Shown: positions 11,091 to 22,658, numbered from the stretch's first letter. The stretch is 64,000 bases of DNA from Eustoma russellianum (GCA_036186865.1 AP025054.1:5199053-5263052), one strand, 5' to 3'. Notes: a model not told the origin generated them from the letters alone. Numbers and translations are program-made.

Positions 11091-14000
11091 TTTTTGCTTT
11101 CTGGAATGTGAGGGGTTTAGTCAACCCTCAAAAACATAGAGAGGTGTTTGATTTTGTTAAGAAAAATAAAATTGATGTTATTGGTTTTTTGGAAACTAAG
11201 CTGTCTGATAGTAGTCTTCGGTCTCTTACTCACTCTGTCTTTCTTGGATGGAATCATCTCAATAATTTTGATGTTCAACCAGGTGGACGTATTTTGATTT
11301 TTTGGAATCCTCTTTCGGTTAGATTAACGTGCATTGCTGTTGAAGATCAATGTATTCATTGTGAGCTGTCTTCTCTTGCTGATGGGAGGATGATGCATAT
11401 TTCCTTTGTCTATGGTTATAATAGGGTCCCTGACCGGAGGTCTTTTGTGGGACTCTCTCGATAATTTTGGTTCTGCCTCTGTGCTCCCTTGGGCTGCCGT
11501 GGGTGATTTCAATGCTATTTTCTCTGATGATGAAAAGATTAATGGTAGGGAGGTCACTTCCTATGAGATGAGAGACCAGCTTGATTTCCGTATGAAGTGC
11601 AACATGATGGAGCTTCCTTACTCTGACTGTAAATTTACTTGGACTAATGGGACGGTTAAATGTCGTCTTGATCATGTTCTTGTCAATGAGAAGTGGTTAG
11701 ACTGTTATAGTTCCTCCTTTGCTCATTTTCCTGTTTCTGGTTGTATCTCTGATCATTCTCCTGGAGTTATATATTTGATCAGGGATGACTCTAGGATGAA
11801 GGTTAATTTCAAATTCTTTAATATGTGGACTAAGCATCCTGAGTTCTTGAACATTGTGAAGGATGCCTGGGATCTGGAGTTTTTTGGGACCTTGATGTTT
11901 AAATTATGTAGGAAGTTGAAAATGCTTAAAATTGGTTTTAAGAAGCTTAATGCCTGTGAGTTTGGGCACATCTCTGAGAGGGTGGCAAGAGCAAAAAAAT
12001 CTCTGGAAGAGCTGCAGATGAAATTGCAGGATGATCATGATGATGTGATGCTCATTTCTGCTGTTAAGGAACAAAGGATGGTTGCCAACAGACTTCTTAA
12101 ATGGGAGAGATGTTTTTATTCCCAGCAAGCTAAGGGGCTTTTTACTAGGCTCTCTGATAGGAGCACTAAATTCTTTCACTCCTGGGTGAAGCGGAGTCGG
12201 GCTCGTGGAAGAATTCTGTCGGTTGAAAGATGTGATGGTTCTTTTGCTTCTAAGCAGGCTGACATTGCGGCTGAGTTTGTTTCGTTCTACTCTGGACTAC
12301 TGGGCACGAAGGTGGATACTGCTCCAGTTGATCGGGCAATTCTTTCCAATGGTCCTATTCTGGAGCCTGGAGATGCTAACATTCTGCTGAGACCTATTGT
12401 GTATGAGGAGATTAAGAATGCAATGTTTTCTATTGGTAAAGATAAATCACCTGGTCCGGATGGGTATACTGCTCACTTCTTCACCAAATCTTGGTCTGTT
12501 GTGGGTGAGGAGGTCTCTGCTGCTATTTTGGAGTTCTTTGAGAATGGTAAGTTGCTGAAGCAAATTAATCACTCAGTCATTTCACTAAATCCTAAGAAAG
12601 AAAATGCTAGGATGGTTGGGGATTATAGGCCTATTTCTTTATGCAATGTAGTTTACAAAGTCATTTCAAAAATCATTGCTTCTAGGCTCTCTGAGGTTTT
12701 GCCTTCCTTGGTGGATGTTGCACAGTCGGGATTTGTCAAGGGCAGGGCTATGGCCGAAAATATACTGCTTGTACAGGAGTTACTTAGGCAGTATGGTCAG
12801 AAGAGGACTACTCCCAAATGTTTGATCAAAGTTGACATTAAAAAGGCTTTTGATTCTATTTCGTGGAGTTTTTTGAAGGATGTTCTTCTGGGGCTTAATT
12901 TTCCTAGTAGGTTTGTTTCTTGGATTATGGAATGTGTTTCTACTACTTCCTTTTCAATAAGTATTAATGGCTCACTTGAAGGCTTTTTCAATGGGGAAAG
13001 GGGGTTAAGACAAGGTGATCCGTTGTCTCCCTTTCTTTTTGTCTTAGGTATGGAGTATCTCTCGAGAATGCTTAAGTCTTTGAAAGATCTCCCTGACTAC
13101 AAGTATCATGCTAAGTGCTCAGTTTTTGATGTTACTCACCTTGCCTTTGCTGATGACTTGATTCTTCTTTCTAGAGGGGATAAGGGTTCTATCATGGCTC
13201 TTATGAAAATGCTTGATGATTTTGGCAATGTCTCTGGCTTGCGTAGCAACATTTCCAAATCTGAGATTTTTTTGGCTGGAGTGAGGCAGGAGGAAAGGGA
13301 GGAATTTTGTAACCTTACTGGGCTCACACTGGGTCATTTTCCCTTTAGATATTTAGGGGTTCCTATTGCCGGGACATCGTTGAATTCTACTCACTTTTGT
13401 GGCTATTTGCAGAAGGTCATGAATTGTACTACCTTGTGGAATGTTAAGAACCTCTCTTATGCTGGTAAATTGGAGTTAATTAGGGGTGTGTTGCAAGGTA
13501 TTCATGCCTTTTGGATGAGTTCTTTGGCCATTCCGTCCTTATTAAGCAGCTTGTGAAAATCACTAAAAAAATTTTGTGGGGGAACAAGGATGACCGAAAT
13601 AAGAAAGCTTGGGTAGACTGGAAAGATATTTGCTTGCCCAAGAAGGAAGGTGGGTTGGGGTTGTTTGATCTTTATGCTTGGAACAATTCCCTTTTGCTGA
13701 AACATTTTTGGAACATCCAATCTAAGAAGGACTCCTTATGGGTGAGATGGATGCATCACTACTATAGGCTCAATGATGGATTATGGCTTCTTCAGCCTAA
13801 CTCTTCCCATTCACCTTTCTTGAAGAAGTTGTTGTCCATTAAGGACTCCCTTATTTTGAAACTTGGCAATGTTTCCAGCTGTGAAGCTGCAATGTACAGA
13901 TGGACTACTGGTCACTCGTCTCTTTCTTCGTATGCATATGACGTCTTCCGTGCCAAGGGTTCGAAGATGTCATGGGTTAGCACTGTTTGGTCTACTTATA

Positions 14001-14422
14001 ATTTACCCAAGCATTGCTTCTTTTTTTGGCTGGCAGTTCGTCGGAGACTCCCTACTAGAGACAGATTGCATTTTCTGCTGAATGATCTCAAATGTCCTAA
14101 CTGTGATGCTTTGGTGGAGACGCAGGACCATGTGTTATTTATGTGTCCAGTAGCTAAGAATATTTGGAGGTTGGTCACCGAATGGCTTCATATTCCAGTG
14201 GTATTTAATTCCTTGAAAGATTTATTGGACTGGACTTCCAAGCACGCTAGAAAGAAGAGTTTGAGGTCTAAGTGTCTTAAGGCATCTTTTGCTGCTACGA
14301 TTTATAGCTTGTGGGTTGCTAGAAACCGCAAGTGTTTTGAGGATCACAATACAAATGCTCAGGATGTGGTACATAGAATAGTTACTCAATTGTATAGATT
14401 GTTACCTTTAAATGACAATTAG
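11087..14422 (+). pseudogene. LINE ORF2 (endonuclease-reverse transcriptase), broken
   Basis: ORF2 encodes target-primed reverse transcription functions. An apurinic-type endonuclease comes first: FWNVRGLV, IGFLETKL, then after a frameshift near 11443 the core GDFNAIF, RLDHVLV and SDHSP. The reverse transcriptase follows from about 12430, with SPGPDGYTAHFF, DYRPISLCNVVYK, KVDIKKAFDSISW, GLRQGDPLSPFLF and the catalytic FADDLIL at 13146-13166. A second frameshift lies near 13530. The C-terminal zf-RVT region has CPNCDALVETQDHVLFMCP near 14095-14150. The start ATG overlaps the ORF1 stop as ATGA at 11087-11090. With the two indels discounted, all domains are present. Confidence 0.92.
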
Positions 14423-14547
14423 TATAGGTTTGGGTGGTTGTATGTTTTGCATCCTGGGTATGCCCAGTGGAATTGTAAAGATGTGATCTATTTTGGTCTT
14501 GGTTAATGAAATTTTACATTTTAACCAAAAAAAAAGTTCTTGCTCTT

Positions 14548-16340
14548 TATTCCCCATCCTCAACCAAAAAAAAAAGAGAGAGAGAGAGAGAAAGAATCTT
14601 TATTCTCCGGTAACGACTTGTAATTATTACCTTTTATGAAAAAGGAAAAGGGGTAAATTGAATCCAACTACATATTATTGTGACGAAAGTGCTTTAAGTC
14701 TAACTTTTTGTTAGGGTTTTATGCTAAAATAAAACCAGCTTTTAGAAGACTTACATGTAAAGAAATCATCTGAAAGTCTAGATGTTGAAGCCAACTTGAA
14801 TGGCTCTAATAAAATGGAGATAACAAACAACAATTATACGGCCATTGAGCATTATTTAGGACAGCCTGAGCTGGTAATATCCCAAGATTAAATTCAAATG
14901 GTAAGAAATAGGCAGATTGAAGTCTCTTGAAGTACTTGTTAGGAAATCGACAAGATCACTGCTATCAAAAATGCGCAGGGGAAAAAACGATCTCTGATTT
15001 CCTGCCAAGGATCCATGTTGCTCGTTTAATTAGATGAAAGAAATTCAAAATTATCTCTGTAAATTCGAAATTCGCAGACGAAGGAGGTGTGATGACACGA
15101 TCACCCTCTGCCGGTATCCACACGAATTCTTCCATCCGGAGTGCTAGCTATTGAAACGGTGCGGCTGAGAAATTCGTTTTTCTCCAAAAATGATTTCGGG
15201 TTTCTGTGTTTCCTCTCTGTTCTCAATACGAGATACATCAACGTATATACAAATATATAAGCCTCAGAGTCCGATTCCAGATCGGATTGGTTAAGGCCAA
15301 TCAGAATCCGTATCAAATACGGATTCTGTTAGGATTAGATAAGACCAATCAGAATCCATATCAGATATGGATTTTATTGTTATTATCCGATGATATATAT
15401 AAGTATATTTAAAAAAACCCAGAAATAATAATAATAATAATGATAATAATAATAACAACAACAACAACAACAACAATAATAATAATCAATATCTAATATT
15501 AATATTATAAATATCAGCCCATATGCATTCCTGTGTGTGACCTGATAGACCTATATTAATTGGCAGTCGGTTAAATCACTATTAAACCAACAAGTCGTAA
15601 TTGGTCTCTAGCAAGGCATTACGACTACCAATTAATATAAGTACAGTCCAACTAGCTTAATAATAGTACATGTATTAGTCCCTTTGTCACACGATATCTA
15701 GTTTGAACATAAGTCATGGTAAGCGTCATACTTATATTGTTTAAACGTATGATTACTCGATCTCCAAGTAGACTGATAAAACAAATGATATTGATCACAC
15801 TAACAATTCATTTGAGTACAGTCATGCATTTCACAGTCTCACTAATCGAGGGGACCAAAGATAACTCTCTCAAAAGAGAGGGACAAATTCTATCTTGATT
15901 GTTCAATATCCTCTACATAATTTCTATTATATTCAATCATGACCTTTATTATTATTTAGTTACGAATAACATTTTATCATGTCAAAATATAATAGTCTTT
16001 ATGTTGGAAACTATGACAATCTCAAGTATAAGGATTAAAACATGACTATCATGAGATTTACTTATGAAGCTAATCCATGTAGTAATCTCATGATGGGTCT
16101 ATCCAATACATTGTTCTCTAACAAGTATCTATAAGATTGATTTGTATCACCATACACATAATCATCTCATGATTATCAAATCAATACTCATACTGGTTAT
16201 AAATTATTTTATCTTTATAACAATAATGAACCATGGACATATATCATAATTGTGTAACATACTAACCAACAATAATGATAATAAAACCTCTTTATTAATA
16301 ATAAATGTATAACATAAACATCCAAATCATGGCCTATGGC
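14548..16340. other. AT-rich debris, possible LTR-derived stretch
   Basis: No gene is supported. Around 15230-15370 there is a TATA-like tatataagc and paired copies of 'gaccaatcagaatccatatc' with palindromic 'gtatcaaatacggat'. This resembles decayed LTR sequence, but no pair of LTRs, primer site or target duplication was found. 15500-16340 is AT-rich with nothing recognised. Confidence 0.35.
15424..15486. repeat. (AAT)n/(AAC)n microsatellite
   Basis: Mixed ATA, ATG and ACA trinucleotide units. Confidence 0.95.
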
Positions 16341-16347
16341 ACATACA

Positions 16348-16536
16348 CTAACAGTACTCACTATAGGCAGTCTCATACCCTTGCAAGGGATCATAGGTTG
16401 TTTGACCTAAAAGAGGCAAAATGAGATCAAACCTGGTATAGTCTATCTGATGGACTTTGGAGATAAGCATGAGGTCAACGTGGTTCTGGGTGAAAAAGTT
16501 ATTCTGAACTAACCTAGAAGAGGAGCCCTTACGCAC
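16348..16536 (-). pseudogene. Remnant of antisense ORF of a Tat-lineage element
   Basis: This short minus-strand frame contains the string YDPLQGYETAYSEY, matching YDPPAGYEAIYEEY of the antisense gene at 59949-62182. It lies immediately before an LTR-like sequence in plus orientation. It therefore looks like the beginning of an antisense gene abutting the 3' LTR of a deleted element. Only about 60 residues are left. Confidence 0.6.
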
Positions 16537-16577
16537 AGTATCAAAGGATAGTGTGGAATAATCTGGGGTACGAGGAA

Positions 16578-17250
16578 TGATATTGTTAACTGTTTGCTGT
16601 CCCGATGGTTACCCTGAGGACGGCGCTAAAGGCTCCACCATCAGAGCGACTCCGTACAACATGGGTAACTGTCGACCCTCTTTGCCTCTTGGCAAGACAA
16701 GAACTGCCACCAGGAGCAGTCCCTTTTGAGGAGATCATACACAGAAACCTTCATCAAGGCCATGCACCTTGGTCATAGTCATTCGTCTTAGTCATAGCCT
16801 ACCAGGTCAGTCCGGCTAAGGCAATCTACGCTACGTAAGCAGCTTCACCATACACAGTGACAAGTGGCGCCATCTCATTGACACTTGGCCAGCATGCATA
16901 CACAGGACAAAACACGTGGCATCATCTGATGTCCCCAAGCATGCATTGGTCAATCAAAACATACAAAAAGAATTCACACCTCCCAACACAAGACATATTC
17001 AGACATAATCACTCAATATTTCGCTCGAACTACGTAATTTTCTCACAAAGAGACAGATCTCTAAATTTTAGTAAAAACAAACTACCAAATATGAACAAAC
17101 TCACAACTGTCTTGAGTGTCAGAAATTTTTCCTAAAGTAACGACTTAGGGGCTTCTAATATCATTGAATCTTGCATATTTCCAGTAATAAGTCCTTCAAA
17201 TTTCATATTCGGATCATTTTCTAATCCAGAGGATGAGTCCAACCTCGACA
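16578..17250 (+). mobile_element. LTR remnant, Tat-lineage Ty3/gypsy
   Basis: Preceded by a purine-rich stretch (taatctggggtacgagga) like that at 59475-59495 on the minus strand, where LTR and internal DNA meet. The stretch 16880-17150 is similar to 43640-43960 ('ccccaagcatgcattggtc' against 'ccccaaacatgcattggtc', then 'cttgagtgtc' against 'cttgagcgtc'). The right boundary is approximate. Confidence 0.6.
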
Positions 17251-17571
17251 TATATGATCACATATTTATACTAATTCTTACATCAATAGCTACTTCACGT
17301 ATTAAGAAAAAATATATACTTTCATCTACCTTACATATGTTTATAGATATCTGAATCATAACAACAACAAAAAAATCTATACAAAACACGTGAACAACAT
17401 GATATATAAAATCTTAACCGATATATGGAGACGTTTTCTTGCGCGCATTATAATTTCAATTTGTCTTTTGTGGTTTTGGTCTTACAAGAAAGGCCCTACA
17501 AGTTAATATTGGCACCTTATTCTCGACGAGGCTATAAGGTGAAGTGTGCTATTACTATAATATATAAGAGT

Positions 17572-17572
<1 letters not shown>

Positions 17573-17655
<83 letters not shown>
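17573..17655. repeat. Compound (TA)n(TG)n microsatellite
   Basis: About 46 bp of TA repeats followed by about 36 bp of TG repeats. Compound TA/TG tracts can adopt non-B structures. Confidence 0.95.
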
Positions 17656-17656
<1 letters not shown>

Positions 17657-17703
17657 TGTCTGTCTCAAATTATTGTCAACTGCTTGCCCAAGGATGCTGG
17701 TTG

Positions 17704-18137
17704 TATTGAGAATCTCACCTTGGCTAATTTGAGAAAAAAATGCATGGCTTATATGAGGATGGGGTTCCACCACCCATTGCCTTAAGGTTTTGAGTGGATA
17801 TGAGACTCACCTCATGTAAGCCCAAGTTTCAACATGGTATCAGAGCAGGTTTAAAATGTGGACTCACCCCTTGCCTGGCCCATGGTTGGCCACTTAATGT
17901 TTTCCTTCACCTAAGTCCAGATGTTCATGTCTGGTTTGTGGTTTGTGATTGAGGGCGGGTTGTAAGGCGCGTGTGTATGTCAAGCCACGTTGCCACGTGA
18001 GGGCGTGTATTGAGAATCTCACATTGGCTAATTTGAGAAAAAATGCATGGCTTATATGAGGATGAGGTTCTACCACCCATTACCTTAAGGTTTTGAGTGA
18101 ATATGGACCTCATTTCATGTAAGCCCAAGTTTCAACA
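17704..18137 (+). mobile_element. TRIM (terminal-repeat retrotransposon in miniature)
   Basis: Two direct repeats of about 130 bp (17704-17834 and 18008-18137) flank a 173-bp interior with no coding capacity. The repeats start tattgagaatctcac and end caagtttcaaca. The interior begins at once with tggtatcagagc, the primer-binding site for initiator Met tRNA. A perfect 5-bp duplication ggttg (17699-17703, 18138-18142) supports these ends, though the LTR starts TA rather than the usual TG. As a TRIM it would depend on another element's reverse transcriptase. Confidence 0.9.
17835..17846 (+). promoter_or_regulatory. Primer-binding site of the TRIM
   Basis: tggtatcagagc is complementary to the 3' end of plant initiator methionine tRNA and lies directly after the 5' LTR. 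Confidence 0.9.
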
Positions 18138-18142
18138 GGTTG

Positions 18143-18489
18143 TTATAATAAAAGAAAAAAAAAGACAATCTCATCAACTTTGATTTTGCTAGGACATTTC
18201 GCGGGCCGCGAGTCCTCCACTGCTAAAGACAAAAAGCAAGAATCAATTTTATATTCAGTTGATTGGAGAAAGTGAAACAGTCTGCAAAGACTTGTCACAT
18301 ACAAGAAGACAAATTCACCATAAATTTTCAAGTCTTTTTTTTATAAGTAAAAGCTGGTTCGTTCATTGAATTTTGATTGGACAATTCTAAATTAAAAAAA
18401 TGTGTACTTCTTTTTGTCGTGTCCTTTAATTTAAATGCAATTAATAATTCTGAAAATAAAAGTTTATGATTAATACTTGGAGTAAAAGG
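18143..18489. other. Intergenic DNA, nothing recognised
   Basis: AT-rich. Contains one isolated GC-rich patch (cgcgggccgcgagtcc) near 18199. Confidence 0.5.
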
Positions 18490-18745
18490 TGAAACCCTTC
18501 ACTGAGGAGGTTTTACCGTCTCAGTCCTAATAAACATCGTGGAGTATGTAAATCAGGAGTCCATCAGACTTCTAAGTTGTGTGATGACTTACACAGTGAT
18601 CCACAAAAAGTGTCTCTCACAAACTAGATCTTCGGCTTAGCATCAGTGGAGCATCCACACTGTGCGTGACCCTGGATTCGAGCTCTTAACATTTTGGAAC
18701 AAATCACAACATGGATATCAACTGGACTACATGTGTTGGACTTCC
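18490..18745 (-). repeat. tRNA-derived SINE, family F3
   Basis: A reverse copy with 'ccacactgtgcgtg', 'ggattcgagctcttaac' (B-box region on the minus strand), 'cacaaactagatcttcgg' and 'gatatcaactggactaca'. No target duplication was identified. Confidence 0.6.
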
Positions 18746-19115
18746 ACAAAGTAGTAAATACATGTTGTGGACATGTAGTTAGATCGATTTGGCCTAATTT
18801 ATCATCGTCACTAACGGAAGTCTCTAAGACAGTAATATAATGTTGTTGTAACAGACATCACCGATTGGCCTACCCTAAAAAATACACTTAGAAAGACACG
18901 TTAGAGGAATAGAAAACTCTACTATATAGACTTTTTGTTATTAGACCAACAAAAATGGAGAGCATATAAAATATAAACTTGTTCTTTTATATACGAGGTC
19001 GAAAATTTTACTATTTGTTGTATTGTTGGTTAACGTTTCATGTATTGTTTTCTTTTATTATTACGTTTGTTGTATTGTTGGTTAGCATTTAATATATTGT
19101 CTTCATTTATCATTA
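18746..19115. other. AT-rich intergenic DNA
   Basis: A short F2-like scrap (cggaagtctctaagacagta then a TTG run) lies near 18817-18850. Nothing else was recognised. Confidence 0.45.
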
Positions 19116-19193
19116 CTCCTTCTGTCTTAAAAATATTGTCATAGTTAACTATGTTAAAAAACCAACTGTAATAATATTTTTAAGACGGAGAAA
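19116..19193. mobile_element. Short Stowaway-like MITE
   Basis: A 78-bp element with inverted ends ctccttctgtcttaaaaat and, reversed, ttctccgtcttaaaaatat. TA lies on both sides. The interior is nearly gone, so this is a deletion derivative. Confidence 0.7.
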
Positions 19194-19324
19194 TACTAAA
19201 AGCAATTTTGGAAGATCATCTAATCATTTAAAACTTATAATAATTATAATAGAAAATGGACATTTTAGTTGATTGGAATCTTTATATGAATAATGTTGAT
19301 GCGGCCTGTGTATATGCTCACATA

Positions 19325-19561
19325 CTCCATCCATCTAAAAAAATATTTTCTACGTTTTTATTATGGTTTGTATAAAAAATATTTTTATTTTTCAAATATG
19401 AATATATTAGTAACTAAAATTTTTATACTATCTTTTCAGTTAATACTTATTTTTTATTTACATCAATTAACTAATTAAAGATATAATATAAATAGTGGCC
19501 AAACTGCTTTGCCTTAAATTATATTCAAATAAAATTAAAACAATATTTTTAAAGCATAGAG
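19325..19561. mobile_element. Stowaway-like MITE
   Basis: Starts ctccatccatctaaaaaaat, ends ...tttttaaagcatagag, and is flanked by TA. Interior blocks such as 'atattagtaactaaaat' and 'aactaattaaagatataat' match the element at 4157-4385. Confidence 0.75.
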
Positions 19562-19815
19562 TATATATTTGGCTGGGTGTGGGAGTATACATAATATGCT
19601 TTTGGGAGTGTAAATGTGCTATGAGAAAATACAACTAAAGACGTGAATGTTGACTATTTAATCAAAGGAAAATTGAATTCGAAAAGTAATCAAGTGCCAA
19701 AGGATGTAAAGAAAGAAATAGAGATTAAAATCAAAACAGCAAAGAATCTACCAGATATACTTTTATTTATTTCTCTAAGATGGAGCCAATCTGCAAATCC
19801 CCCACCCCTTTTCCC

Positions 19816-19977
19816 GGGACAGGATCACCTCACCGCAATTGGGATACGGTGACGCATGACCGCGAGACACGTGACAGCTAGGGGGTGTGGTGAGACTAGA
19901 TGAGGGTCACCCTTGTTGCCACGTATCGCGTGGTCACAAAGGGGGTGAGGAAAATTGGGGTGAAGAGATCTCAACCC
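19816..19977. mobile_element. Foldback MULE-MITE, G-box family (arm-deleted)
   Basis: A 162-bp copy with start gggacaggatcacc and end agatctcaaccc. Flanks ccttttccc and ccttccccc match at 7 of 9 bases. The right arm has lost its 'ctcatctagcctcacc' part, so the hairpin is shortened. The left arm keeps gagacacgtgac. Confidence 0.75.
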
Positions 19978-20356
19978 CCTTCCCCCCCTAAAAACTATGA
20001 AAGGGGAAGATATATTCTTCCAAAGTCTTTCTCATGAATTCCTCTTCTAAACAAAGTTATTTTATTTAAAAAACATTAAAAAAACCTTAGAGTGTACAAT
20101 AAATATAGGCCAATGTCTAGTATGTATAGACACAATGTACTATAAAGTAAGTGTGTTCTTTATAAAATATTTTTTTTAAAGAATAATTTCATAAGGGAGA
20201 AATTTGAAATATGATCTTTATCTTAATAGAGGTATTATAAAGCGGTAAAGTTGTTTGATTGGGGAATATGAGAAAGACCAAATTAAATAGCTGCCATCTA
20301 AGCCAATTCGTAATATTTTTAGGTCAGGTGTGAGTAAGCCTATGGGTGTCACATAC

Positions 20357-20538
20357 GGGATATGATCCCCTCACCGCAAGAGGGTGTAGTGACGCGTGAC
20401 CGCGTGACACGTGGCATCAAGGGGGTGGTGAAGCTAGATGCAGGTGACCCTCATCTAGCCTCACCACCCCTCCTTGCTGCCACGTGTCGCGCGGTCACAA
20501 AGGGAGTGAGGAAAATTGGGGTGAGGAGATCTCAACCC
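20357..20538. mobile_element. Foldback MULE-MITE, G-box family (clean copy)
   Basis: A 182-bp element with a perfect 9-bp duplication gtcacatac (20348-20356 and 20539-20547). Both arms carry cacgtg (gtgacacgtggcatc and gctgccacgtgtcgc). Its right half and flank are amplified downstream. Confidence 0.92.
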
Positions 20539-20812
20539 GTCACATACCCATAGAACCCATTTACGAATACCTCATCTAGCCTCACAACCACTCCTTGCTG
20601 TCATGTGTCGCGCGGTCACAAAGGAAGTGAGAAAAATTGGTGTGAGGAGATCTCAACCCGTCACATACCCATAGAACCCATTCACGGATACCTCATCTAG
20701 TCTCACCACCCCTCCTTGCTACCACGTGTCGCGCGGTCACAAAGGAGGTGAGGAAAATTGGGGTGAGGAGATCCCAACCCGTCCCATACCCATAGAACCC
20801 ATTCATGTATTA
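20451..20812. repeat. 121-bp tandem triplication of MITE right arm plus flank
   Basis: Three head-to-tail units begin at 20451, 20572 and 20693 with the 'tcatctagcctcaccacc' block. Each runs through the right arm, the MITE end, the target duplication gtcacatac and host sequence 'ccatagaacccattcac'. The unit is about half MITE and half host DNA, so the amplification followed insertion. Confidence 0.92.
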
Positions 20813-20984
20813 TCCGAAATAAAATAATTGACAATTATATATATTGCATTCATGTGATAAACTTGTGTGGATTATAGTGTCTATCATTTTAATTTTGATT
20901 TACATGTTTGAAACAAATGCCCCCTCCTCCTCCCCCTCCCCAACCAATTTTCGGGGCTTAAGTTAGTAGATAAAAAATTTAGTG

Positions 20985-21255
20985 TCTTCAGGGCTTAGTC
21001 CAGTTGATACTCAGGTTGAGATTTGTTTTAAAAGGTCAAGAGTTAAATTCTATGGACGCGCACAGTGTGGGTGCTGCACTGTTACTAGGTCGAAGACCTA
21101 GTTTGAGGAAGTCACCTTGTGTGGGTTACTGCGTAAGTACTCTTCATCCAATCTAGAAGGCCGCAGAACTCTTGATTTGCATTCTCCATAATGCTCTTTG
21201 GAGCTGGAACGATAGAGGTTAGGGCCAAAGAATGACCTTTTGCTCCAAGATAAAA
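20985..21255 (+). repeat. tRNA-derived SINE, family F3
   Basis: Contains 'cttagtccagttgatactca' (A-box region), 'aaggtcaagagttaaattc' (B-box region), 'ggacgcgcacagtgtggg', 'ctaggtcgaagacctagtt' and 'aatgctctttggagctgga', in the usual order. Confidence 0.65.
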
Positions 21256-21259
21256 AAAA

Positions 21260-21649
21260 TTTAGCAATATATCTGGCAACAGAAAAACTTAAAACATTAG
21301 GAGAAACAAGGGGGGTAATGAATTCAAAAATTGAGCCGAATTTAAGTATAGATAATTAAAATATACTAAATCAAGTGGGATCAATTGACTAAACCTACAA
21401 AAGCAAGATCACCCTTTTCTTTTTTTTAATTTTTTTAAAAAAAAGAATAGGAAAGCAAAATTGTAATTATTATAATTTCTGTGGACTCCAGAAAAAGAAA
21501 TGTATAAAAGAAAATTTGAGATGGAAAGGTGTCCTGCAAATGCCGGCCATGAGGGAGGCAACAGGTCCCACAAATTAGAGAATACCCTAGAGATTTCAAA
21601 AAGAAAAAATATGTTAGTTTCAATCTGAAAAACAATTCAAATATAATTA
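21260..21649. other. Intergenic DNA, nothing recognised
   Basis: AT-rich; no gene or bounded element seen. Confidence 0.5.
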
Positions 21650-21845
21650 TACAACGACAACACATACTCAGTACATATCAACGATATCAAAAGCTATCGC
21701 TAGGGTATGGGAAGACGAGAGGCAGACAAACAATATCTCTATTCCAAAAAATAGAGAGTTAGCTTTCAGCGAGATTTTCGATATATATAACTACATAGAT
21801 GATACAATAATAAAGATATAATGTGACAATGTACCACTAGAAGAA
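21650..21845 (-). repeat. TS-like SINE F1
   Basis: A full-length reverse copy: 'actcagtacatatcaacgat', 'agctatcgctagggtatgg', 'aatatctctattcc', 'agatgatacaataat' and 'gtgacaatgtaccactag'. Confidence 0.65.
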
Positions 21846-22102
21846 TTCAAATATAATATAAACTGAAAAAGTTTCTAAGACAATTATAACGCTGTCTAGA
21901 AAGAAATTCCTTTCATTTGTTTGAGGCATGTTGGTGATTGGTAAATCATTAAATTACAAAATGTATCTTTGATTTTGTGTTAAAGCACAAAAGTTTGTCT
22001 CTACTGTCTTCTTTTCCAAAAGATGACATCAGTCCCTTTTAATAGGCTTTTAGGCTATGAGCCGTAGCCTTTAATGGAAGATCAATTCGACATCTGAATA
22101 CC

Positions 22103-22280
22103 AAAGGATCTCCTTACCACCGCAACCATCACTTCCTTTCACACCGTCCGACACGTAACATCATTAGGTGATAAAGCTAGATGAAGGTCACTCGCATTTA
22201 ACCTTACCACCTCCCGTGCTGTCACGTGTCAGACGATGAGAAAAGAGTTATGGTTTCGGCGGTGAGCAGATCTCATCCCA
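22103..22280. mobile_element. Foldback MULE-MITE, G-box family (diverged)
   Basis: Runs from ggatctccttaccaccgca to ggtgagcagatctcatccc. Arms have gacacgtaacatc and ctgtcacgtgtcaga; the left G-box has lost its symmetry. No clear target duplication. Confidence 0.65.
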
Positions 22281-22388
22281 CAAAACTATGCTATACGAAT
22301 ACCAACGAAAAAATTATGATATACGAATACCATGAAGCTACGTTATACAGTCAACCCCAGCCCTTTACTGCTGGTGCTATAGAAAAGC

Positions 22389-22566
22389 GGGTTTCGATCT
22401 TCTTACCATAAATCCCTTCACTGTAATGCTCACCGTGCGACAAGTGGAAGCAGGGGTGGTGAAGCTAGATGCAGATGACCCTCATCTAGCCTCACCACCC
22501 TCTGCTGCCACGTGTCCTGCTATGAGCAGTGCGCTGAGAGGGTTTGCGGTGAAGAGATCTGGTCTC
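22389..22566. mobile_element. Foldback MULE-MITE, G-box family, second subtype
   Basis: A 178-bp copy flanked by tagaaaagc and aagaaaagc (8 of 9). Its arms use 'ctcaccgtgcgacaagtgg' in place of the 'gaccgcgcgacacgtgg' of most copies; the right arm keeps gctgccacgtgtc. Confidence 0.75.
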
Positions 22567-22658
22567 AAGAAAAGCAGGCCCCCCAAGTCTAATTTAACTC
22601 AAATTGCTTCTTAATTAATTTCATAAAGATGCTTTAAAGAATGCTCATAATGACATTT

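Larger units (their letters stand above)
9435..14533 (+). mobile_element. Full-length L1-type LINE
   Basis: The 5.1-kb element is flanked by a perfect 14-bp target duplication aagttcttgctctt (9421-9434 and 14534-14547). Its 3' end is an A-rich tail after 'taatgaaattttacatttta'. It has a 5' leader of about 140 bp rich in GAGA/CTCT, then two overlapping open reading frames. The intact duplication at both ends shows a complete, relatively recent insertion. Coding integrity is broken by indels and one stop, so this copy is not autonomous as assembled. Confidence 0.93.

Noticed and set aside
20451..20812. CRISPR-like direct repeats
   Set aside because: Unit of 121 bp with no spacers, in plant DNA; it is a tandem duplication across a MITE border.
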